A stretch of DNA of 37,294 nt from Patescibacteria group bacterium. GTDB lineage: Bacteria > Patescibacteriota > Patescibacteriia > JAHIZJ01. A program made the position numbers and the translations under genes. The stretch is taken from assembly GCA_018814765.1 (NCBI GenBank), contig JAHIZJ010000060.1, forward strand, positions 1 to 37,294, in the 5' to 3' direction. Below, piece by piece: positions 31,984 through 37,294 of the stretch (the stretch's first letter is position 1; every line of letters starts with the position of its first letter). The notes beneath the pieces were generated by a model. The model made no database searches. It saw only the letters and a program-made list of their open reading frames with translations, and had not been told where the DNA came from.

Positions 31984-32928
31984 TTAAAGTTTGATACTTT
32001 CATTAAAGTTTTCCTTGTAACGTCGGATAAATTCCTGGCTCGTGTAACTATGTTCCTGTGTTCCATAACACTCGATCGGATATACCGCTGAAAGTGCCGC
32101 CAAACGCCCGGTCTGCTCAATCGAATAATTGCCCAACAATCCTTTTATCAGTCCAGCGCGATATGCGTCTCCAGCTCCGGTTGGGTCCTTGATTTCATGG
32201 GGCTTGGCAACGGGTATATTTATGCTTTTATCCTTTGTTTCTATCAATGAGCCTTGCTCACCCATTGTCGTGACAATTAATTCAGTTTTCTTTAGTATAT
32301 CTTGTTTTGTAAGATTTGTCTTTTTTAAGACTAGATCAATTTCATAATCATTCCCGATGAATATTCTAGCTCCCTGAATAGCAAATTTCAGTTGATCAGC
32401 CGTAAGTACCGGGATTTGCTGGGCCGGGTCAAAGATATATGGGATGTTAAGTCTTTGGTATTCTTTTGAATAGTAGGTCATATCTTCCAAGTTTCCGGCA
32501 ACAACAATTCCAAAAAGTTCGTCTGCTTCACTCTTGATAGACTCGATCGACACATGGCTGGCCTCCTTCATAGCGCCGGGATGAAAACCTGTGATCTGGT
32601 TGTTATCCAAGTCCGTAAAAATGTGTGCGGCTGCAGTAAAATCGTCGACCAACTTTATATAGGTTGCGTCAATGTTATTCTTCTTTAGCCAATCTGAATA
32701 CTGCTGGAAATCCTTCCCAGCAGTGGCTAATATAATAGGGGTTTCTTTTAATAAGCTCAGGCTGTAAGCAATATTTCCGGCTGTTCCGCCAAATTTTTCT
32801 CTCAGCCGATTAACCATAAAGCTGACACTCAGAACATGAATCTTTTCTGGTAGTATGTGGTCTTTGAATCTACCAGAGAAATCCATAATTCTGTCAAACG
32901 CTAGTGAACCGCTAACAAGTATTTTCAT
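31984..32928 (-). CDS. PfkB-family kinase, possibly adenosine kinase
   Basis: A 314-residue ribokinase/PfkB-fold enzyme. The start V-S-G-S-L-A-F-D-R-I-M is characteristic, F-G-G-T-A-G-N (46-52) binds the sugar, and D-P-T-G-A-G-D-A-Y-R-A-G (248-259) is the second PfkB signature with the catalytic base Asp254. The pattern G-S-L-A-F-D and Y-I-F-D-P-A-Q-Q matches archaeal-type adenosine/carbohydrate kinases better than fructokinases. With ahcY two genes downstream, phosphorylation of adenosine to AMP is a reasonable inference, but ribose or fructose derivatives cannot be excluded from sequence. It directly precedes the PsbP-like gene (five-base gap). Confidence 0.78.
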   Translation of the reverse strand: MKILVSGSLAFDRIMDFSGRFKDHILPEKIHVLSVSFMVNRLREKFGGTAGNIAYSLSLLKETPIILATAGKDFQQYSDWLKKNNIDATYIKLVDDFTAAAHIFTDLDNNQITGFHPGAMKEASHVSIESIKSEADELFGIVVAGNLEDMTYYSKEYQRLNIPYIFDPAQQIPVLTADQLKFAIQGARIFIGNDYEIDLVLKKTNLTKQDILKKTELIVTTMGEQGSLIETKDKSINIPVAKPHEIKDPTGAGDAYRAGLIKGLLGNYSIEQTGRLAALSAVYPIECYGTQEHSYTSQEFIRRYKENFNESIKL

Positions 32929-32961
32929 GATAATTTATTATTCATAATGTAAAATTAATAA

Positions 32962-33331
32962 TTATGGTTGTTTTTTTGATTTTATTAAAATTGCGGCAAT
33001 TATCTTTGATATTTGTATATTTTCACCAATCAAGAAATCAATCTTATTATAATCTATGCCTTTAGTTTCTTTTTAATATTGTCAGCCAATATTCTGTTTC
33101 TCTCGCTGAACGCAGTGATATTTGAAGATATCTTCTAAATTCTTTCTTGGTGGCACTATTTTGCGCTTCAACAACATTTGCTCCTATCGAACAAGCTGAG
33201 CGCATAACTTGGTTTAGTAACACACTCGATATTGTCGTTGTAGCAAATGACTGAAGATATCTTGTTATCTCTAAACTAAATTGTAACGTACGGTTATGAA
33301 TGGTTACCTCGGTCATTCTCATCTCCAACAT
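32962..33331 (-). pseudogene. Four-helix-bundle protein gene, frameshifted
   Basis: The first frame (start ATG 33331, or better ATG 33316 with GGAG six bases upstream) matches the four-helix-bundle family once called 23S rRNA intervening-sequence proteins: F-S-L-E-I-T-R-Y, Q-V-M-R-S-A-C-S-I-G-A-N-V-V-E-A and S-A-R-E-T-E-Y-W-L. It stops at 33062 after about 89 residues. The family's last helix is found in the next frame, after an A-run: E-T-K-G-I-D-Y-N-K-I-D-F then I-S-K-I-I-A-A-I-L-I-K-S, ending at TAA 32964-32962. Joined at the A-run, the product would be about 120 residues, the normal length. So one extra base in the A-run has cut the gene, unless it is a sequencing error or a programmed slip. 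Confidence 0.65.
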
Positions 33332-33402
33332 CTCCCCAAACCGTCTTTCTATTATATTTAAAATATTTTTCCTAAATTATTAATTCTAAAATTTTTAAAT
33401 TC

Positions 33403-33879
33403 TTAATTGGCATCCCAATCAAAACCAATTTTTGGGTCATCATATGGTAATCGTTTTTCATCCGGTTTATCAGTATTGTATGGCTCAGTTGTATGATAAA
33501 ACAATAAAACCGGTTCCTCGCTTAGCACCTTGTACCCATGAGCCACACCGATCGGAATAACCACCAGCTTATAATCGTCCTTACCGGCCAAAATCACCTG
33601 AGTTTCACCCTTTGATGGTGAATCATCACGCATATCATATAGCACTATCATGGCTTTACCTGTCGCCACGAACCACAGATCGTCCTGTTTTTCATGATAG
33701 TGAAATGCTTTTATTGTATCTTGATAAGCCACTGTAAACGTTGTCTGTCCATATTTCTTTAATAAGCCTTCGTCTCTTCTCAACACTTCCATTAAAAAAC
33801 CGGGTTTATTTACATCTTCATCACGATCTGGGATATCTTTATGGATTATGAGTTTTTTTATGATTACTCCTTCAATCAT
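33403..33879 (-). CDS. rfbC: dTDP-4-dehydrorhamnose 3,5-epimerase-like cupin RfbC
   Basis: A 158-residue RmlC-type cupin, the third step of dTDP-L-rhamnose synthesis. The active-site His pair lies in A-F-H-Y-H (58-62), V-I-P-I-G-V-A-H-G-Y (107-116) carries another conserved His, and the C-terminal P-Y-D-D-P-K-I-G-F-D-W (145-155) is the usual family ending. It is somewhat shorter than the classical 180-residue enzyme. The start ATG overlaps the rfbA stop (ATGA). Some RmlC-like proteins in such clusters are related isomerases, but rfbA next door and rfbB/rfbD nearby support RfbC. Confidence 0.85.
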   Translation of the reverse strand: MIEGVIIKKLIIHKDIPDRDEDVNKPGFLMEVLRRDEGLLKKYGQTTFTVAYQDTIKAFHYHEKQDDLWFVATGKAMIVLYDMRDDSPSKGETQVILAGKDDYKLVVIPIGVAHGYKVLSEEPVLLFYHTTEPYNTDKPDEKRLPYDDPKIGFDWDAN

Positions 33880-34604
33880 TTTTTGGATCCTTTCTTTTCT
33901 GCAATTATTTTATTTGCGCGATAGAGTGATTCAAATGTTCCGGCGTCAGTCCATTGACCATCTAATACTTCATAGGTCATTGTCCCCTGATCAATGTAAT
34001 AATTATTCACATCAGTTATTTCAAGTTCTCCCCTACCTGAGGGTTTAAGTGTTTTTACAACATCCCAAACTTGCTCATCGTACATATATAACCCAACCAC
34101 AGCCAATAAACTTTTCGGTTTTTTTGGCTTTTCTTCGATTCCAAGTATTTTCTCTCCGGAGATTTCAGCCACACCAAAACGTTCAGGATCATGAACTTCT
34201 TTCAGAAAGATTTTTGCTCCTTTTTTTTGTTTTTCGAAATCTTTTACTGCTGTTTCTGCAACATTGTTTTCAAAAATATTGTCACCTAATATTACTGCGA
34301 CACTGTCTCGATCAGCAAAATCTTCGCACAAAGCCAAAGCCTGAGCGATTCCACCGGCCTCTTCCTGTACACCATAAGATAGCCGCACACCGAAATCACT
34401 ACCAGATCTTAGCAACTCTAAAAAATGTCCCGCATGTCCTTTTCCTGAGATAACCATTATATCTTTTATGCCTGCATCAACCAATGTTTGTAGGGGATAA
34501 TAAATCATAGGCTTATCGTACACAGGCAAAAGATGTTTATTGGTTACCAATGTTAATGGCTGTAACCTTGTTGCCTGTCCGCCTGCTAGTATTATTCCTT
34601 TCAT
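33876..34604 (-). CDS. rfbA: Glucose-1-phosphate thymidylyltransferase RfbA (short form)
   Basis: Makes dTDP-glucose from glucose 1-phosphate and dTTP. The 242-residue sugar nucleotidyltransferase starts M-K-G-I-I-L-A-G-G-Q-A-T-R-L-Q-P-L-T; the loop is G-G-Q-A-T-R-L instead of G-G-x-G-T-R-L, as in short RfbA forms of these bacteria. K-H-L-L-P-V-Y-D-K-P-M-I-Y-Y-P (23-37), I-L-G-D-N-I-F (104-110), E-K-P-K-K-P (157-162) and W-T-D-A-G-T-F-E-S-L (near 222) are all typical. It lacks the extra C-terminal part of the 290-residue enzymes. It is linked by ATGA overlaps to the small membrane protein upstream and to rfbC downstream. Confidence 0.9.
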   Translation of the reverse strand: MKGIILAGGQATRLQPLTLVTNKHLLPVYDKPMIYYPLQTLVDAGIKDIMVISGKGHAGHFLELLRSGSDFGVRLSYGVQEEAGGIAQALALCEDFADRDSVAVILGDNIFENNVAETAVKDFEKQKKGAKIFLKEVHDPERFGVAEISGEKILGIEEKPKKPKSLLAVVGLYMYDEQVWDVVKTLKPSGRGELEITDVNNYYIDQGTMTYEVLDGQWTDAGTFESLYRANKIIAEKKGSKK

Positions 34605-34972
34605 TGTTTGTGCTCCTTGCTCGTTATTAGTAGATAAATAAAAATATATAAGATAAAGACAAGGCTGACCATTATAGCTCCCAAACCAAAACTCAAAGTC
34701 TTTAATATGACAAATACCATAACAATAATGACAAATATTGCAAAAAAAGTATAGTTTTTCTTCCAGGGGTTGTTTTCGTGAAAATCCTCTCTGGGAAATA
34801 GAAATGTAAATATTCCCAATATAGCAACAATAACCAATAGGGCCGTAAGATTTAAATAGTTGCTCACTCTACCTGTATCAATTAATTCCACCATCCAAAG
34901 AACCAGGAAGGTCAGCCAGGCCACCTTATAGAAAAAGTCTAACAGTACTTTTAAAACAGAATTAAAACTCAC
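34601..34972 (-). CDS. Small four-helix membrane protein, unknown
   Basis: A 123-residue protein that is almost entirely membrane-embedded: hydrophobic segments at about 10-31, 38-59, 72-93 and 96-116, with a short P-R-E-D-F-H-E-N-N-P-W-K-K loop between the second and third. The tail S-K-E-H-K-Q is polar. No known family is recognised. The start ATG overlaps the TGA/TAA end of the 524-residue gene and its own stop overlaps the rfbA start, both as ATGA, so it is translated as part of the rfbA-rfbC chain. It may help transport, assemble or anchor the rhamnose-containing polymer. Confidence 0.55.
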   Translation of the reverse strand: MSFNSVLKVLLDFFYKVAWLTFLVLWMVELIDTGRVSNYLNLTALLVIVAILGIFTFLFPREDFHENNPWKKNYTFFAIFVIIVMVFVILKTLSFGLGAIMVSLVFILYIFIYLLITSKEHKQ

Positions 34973-36543
34973 TTATTTAATTTAATTATTTTTTTAAACC
35001 CGGAAACAAGGTTTTTCAAATTTAATGGTTCGCGTTCTAGGTCAACTATTATTTTTCTTATCTTTATTTCAGCGCCTCGTTCTGACATCCCAGGAGCGGA
35101 TATCATAAATCTTATTGTCTGGTCTTCATCAACGTATGCCTTGGTCAGATCATACTCCTGTGTGGCAGTAAGCCATGAGTTATCCTCTGTCGGGCTATCA
35201 TACCCCTTAGCTAAAACATAATCTATTTGTGATAGTTCAGTGTTATGGCGTAGCTTTACAATGTTTGCAGCGGGGTCAAAATAGCTTTCAGGTGTAAGTG
35301 AAAAATATCCATCTCCCGAAACAACCAAGTTATTTTTTGGCAAAGTTAAAGTGTTTAACGTACCGTCCTCTTCATATTTCGATTCGAACTTGTGTCGTGT
35401 CTTTGTAGCTGTAATGTCATACTCTTCATCATTAAGTAGGACCGTTTGAATACCGGTAACATGTTGTGTATAAAAATTCAATTTGTTTTGTTTTGTATAA
35501 AGACGAGTAGGGACATCATTAATGTCTGAAATATTTCGTCCATATTCTTCTGAATTATCTATTGGGAATATCTGATCTATCGCTACTAATAAATGTTGAT
35601 CAGTTTTTATTTTTCTAATAACCAGGTCATCACTGATATCAAATTCCAAGCGATAAATACCTTCAGTCAAACCTGGTAAATCAACTTCTATACTTTGCTT
35701 TTCCGTACCTTGACCACTGGCGTCTATTATATCATCATCTTCTAGATCCTGATGATAAACCAATTTGGAATCACCACGGTAGATATTCAGATGAAAACGA
35801 TCTGGTCCAATATTCCGGTTTATGTCAACAAAATCAATCTCCAAGCTCAAAGCTTCGTCCTTTATGTATGTATAAAAATTGTGTTTTCCGCGCAAGGAAG
35901 TATTTATCTCTAAGCCACTGCTGTTTGGGGAGTAGTCAGATATCAGATACAGGTCTTTCAGGTCTGTTTGGTACAGAGCAATTGTTTTATCAACGGGCAT
36001 ATCTTTGAAAAACTGATCCAAGCTTTGGAATCTTTGAGTCCTAAATAGTTTACTTTCTTCATCGTCTATCCCTTGACCCTCAGATAGCAAATCCCCTTTT
36101 TCAGTTAATACTAAATCACGCGAACTATCTGATACAGAATACCAATCTTTGTTGTCAATAAATTTATTGTCCATTGGCTTGAGTAAATAATCCCAAGCAT
36201 TTTTTGATTGCTGGATTCCAAGCTCTACTATCGGCTGGTTGGTATTTTGAAACTCTAAGGATACCTTGGCCGTTTCAAATGACCTAGGCATGCTAACGCT
36301 AAAATAAACCGGGTCGGTATGAACTCGCCGATAGGATCCACCATGATTTACGCTTTTTTCTCTTTCCGAGACCCTAGCAGCTGGTCCCAAGTCAGAAATC
36401 GATCGTGTATTCCCGCCAACTTCATACTCCAACCGTAAATGTCCCGAAGGGACAACTATACTATTTAACAATCGTAATCCAATTATAGCTGGAAATAATA
36501 AAATGATTATTTTGCCTAACACTAAAGTGACTCTTTGGGTCAT
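34969..36543 (-). CDS. Membrane-anchored extracellular protein, unknown (524 residues)
   Basis: One N-terminal membrane segment (about 9-32) followed by about 490 residues predicted outside the cell. The body is rich in beta strands, Asp, Ser and Tyr, with few cysteines and no catalytic motif I can name. It seems built of two or more beta-sandwich-like parts: about 35-200 with S-M-P-R-S-F-E-T-A-K-V-S-L-E-F, 205-330 with Y-R-L-E-F-D-I-S-D, and 340-520 with a T-x-x-Y-D-L-x-K segment. It ends in a basic stretch, K-K-I-I-K-L-N-K. It is the first gene of the chain leading to rfbA and rfbC, joined by an ATGA overlap to the next, with a good promoter upstream at 36579-36606. A role in surface-polysaccharide attachment or export is inferred from position only. 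Confidence 0.55.
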   Translation of the reverse strand: MTQRVTLVLGKIIILLFPAIIGLRLLNSIVVPSGHLRLEYEVGGNTRSISDLGPAARVSEREKSVNHGGSYRRVHTDPVYFSVSMPRSFETAKVSLEFQNTNQPIVELGIQQSKNAWDYLLKPMDNKFIDNKDWYSVSDSSRDLVLTEKGDLLSEGQGIDDEESKLFRTQRFQSLDQFFKDMPVDKTIALYQTDLKDLYLISDYSPNSSGLEINTSLRGKHNFYTYIKDEALSLEIDFVDINRNIGPDRFHLNIYRGDSKLVYHQDLEDDDIIDASGQGTEKQSIEVDLPGLTEGIYRLEFDISDDLVIRKIKTDQHLLVAIDQIFPIDNSEEYGRNISDINDVPTRLYTKQNKLNFYTQHVTGIQTVLLNDEEYDITATKTRHKFESKYEEDGTLNTLTLPKNNLVVSGDGYFSLTPESYFDPAANIVKLRHNTELSQIDYVLAKGYDSPTEDNSWLTATQEYDLTKAYVDEDQTIRFMISAPGMSERGAEIKIRKIIVDLEREPLNLKNLVSGFKKIIKLNK

Positions 36544-36578
36544 TATATATTGGCCTAAAATTAATTGAAACTTATTAC

Positions 36579-36606
36579 ATTATACATCATTCCAATGACT
36601 TTACAA
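36579..36606 (-). promoter_or_regulatory. Promoter of the 524-residue protein and rfbA-rfbC
   Basis: On the minus strand TTGTAA (36606-36601) and TATAAT (36584-36579) are 16 bases apart. Transcription would start near 36572, about 28 bases before the ATG at 36543. The -35 box overlaps that of the divergent epimerase promoter. Confidence 0.6.
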
Positions 36607-36627
36607 ATAGACATATTGTGGTAGAAT
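36600..36627 (+). promoter_or_regulatory. Promoter of the epimerase gene
   Basis: TTTACA (36600-36605) and TAGAAT (36622-36627) are 16 bases apart; the start of transcription would be near 36634, about 36 bases before the ATG at 36670. The -35 shares bases with the divergent promoter. Confidence 0.6.
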
Positions 36628-36669
36628 TTAATCTGTAATTAAAAATATATTATCAATATACATTAATAA

Positions 36670-37294
36670 ATGGCGACAATTTTAGTTACCGGTGGTGCGG
36701 GCTTTATAGGGTCTCACACGATTAAAAGACTTTTAGACAATGGGGATAGCGTAGTATGCGTTGATAATTTCAATGACTACTACGACCCACAAATCAAGGA
36801 AGATAGAATATCCTCTTTTTTGGGTAATTTTAACTTCCCCGTGTATCGTACCGATATTCGTGATCTTGATGGCCTGAAAAAGATATTCACCGAAAACAAA
36901 ATCGATAAGATATGCCACCTAGCGGCTAGAGCAGGCGTCAGAGCCTCTATAGAGGATCCTTTTATTTACCAAGACGTTAATGTCAGAGGAACACTAAATT
37001 TGTTAGAGCTTGCAAAAGACAATAGTATAGAAAACTTTGTATTTGCGTCATCATCCTCCGTATATGGCGGTAATAAAAAAATTCCTTTTTCTGAGAGTGA
37101 CCCCGTTGACTTGCCAATATCTGCCTACGCAGCTACCAAGAAAGCATGTGAGTTGCTGTCTCATGTATATCACAAATTGTACAACCTGAATGTATCAGGG
37201 CTTAGGTTTTTTACAGTCTATGGTCCGTTTGGACGTCCGGATATGGCTCTATTCAAATTTACTAAAAATATTTTGAACGGAGACGAAATTGATG
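36670..37294 (+). CDS. UDP-sugar 4-epimerase, UDP-glucuronate epimerase-like (partial)
   Basis: The frame is open from ATG 36670 to the window edge, about 208 codons. It has an extended short-chain dehydrogenase fold with G-G-A-G-F-I-G-S (8-15), C-V-D-N-F-N-D-Y-Y-D (29-38), L-A-A-R-A-G-V-R-A-S (85-94), S-S-S-S-V-Y-G-G (125-132) and the Y-A-A-T-K pair near 146-150. The A-R-A-G-V-R and N-D-Y-Y-D motifs are typical of UDP-glucuronate 4-epimerase rather than GalE. The C-terminus lies outside the window. It diverges from the surface-sugar operon and would interconvert UDP-uronic acids, consistent with the nearby UDP-sugar dehydrogenase. Confidence 0.88.
   Translation, partial: MATILVTGGAGFIGSHTIKRLLDNGDSVVCVDNFNDYYDPQIKEDRISSFLGNFNFPVYRTDIRDLDGLKKIFTENKIDKICHLAARAGVRASIEDPFIYQDVNVRGTLNLLELAKDNSIENFVFASSSSVYGGNKKIPFSESDPVDLPISAYAATKKACELLSHVYHKLYNLNVSGLRFFTVYGPFGRPDMALFKFTKNILNGDEID

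Overview
The window looks like a chromosomal segment of a Patescibacteria (Candidate Phyla Radiation) bacterium, probably from a Parcubacteria-like lineage. The evidence is indirect: AT-rich DNA, very tight gene packing with many ATGA stop/start overlaps, a compact type IV pilus cluster, small divergent Nudix, PEGA and PsbP-like proteins, and a cell-surface sugar block. A full-length ribosomal protein bL9, which some Patescibacteria groups lack, argues against those groups. TGA is used as a normal stop, for example in several ATGA overlaps, so the standard bacterial code applies. No tRNA, rRNA or CRISPR array was found.

Layout. 1-3,000 is an accessory and decaying region. It holds the tail of an integrase-type transposase, a short transcription unit with a clear promoter and terminator that may be a structured RNA or a small basic protein, a ParB-like protein coupled to a broken Nudix gene, a serine hydrolase, and a REP-associated tyrosine transposase with a palindromic element inside its reading frame. 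3,084-5,378 (minus) is a compact operon: small membrane protein, mraY, P-loop kinase, Nudix hydrolase. A GT-C membrane glycosyltransferase diverges from it at 5,386. 7,205-16,552 (plus) is a type IV pilus operon behind a near-consensus promoter: pilB, pilC, two prepilin-like proteins, a large PilX-like protein, pilM, pilN, pilO and a small membrane protein. rpmA follows, closed by a bidirectional terminator. 16,963-21,852 (minus) is a housekeeping run: murA, S41 protease, acylphosphatase, rplI, pyrG. A PEGA-domain membrane protein is at 21,929-23,254.

23,244-36,543 (minus) is a long surface-sugar and metabolism block. The first four genes are chained by ATGA overlaps: an unknown 524-residue anchored protein, an unknown four-helix membrane protein, rfbA and rfbC. 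Then come a frameshifted four-helix-bundle gene, a PfkB kinase, a triple PsbP-like protein, ahcY, a UDP-sugar dehydrogenase, tdh, kbl, rfbB and rfbD. All four steps of dTDP-L-rhamnose synthesis are present, split at the two ends of the block. A partial UDP-sugar epimerase diverges at 36,670 from a back-to-back promoter.

How it fits together: MraY and MurA serve peptidoglycan; RfbA-D, the UDP-sugar dehydrogenase, the epimerase and the GT-C enzyme supply and use sugars for the cell surface; the pilus operon builds a surface fibre. AhcY with a possible adenosine kinase would clear S-adenosylhomocysteine, and Tdh/Kbl would turn threonine into glycine and acetyl-CoA. I see no obvious new defence or mobile system. 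The least explained items are the 147-464 transcription unit, the transposase with a palindromic insert, and the unknown pair coupled to rfbA-rfbC.
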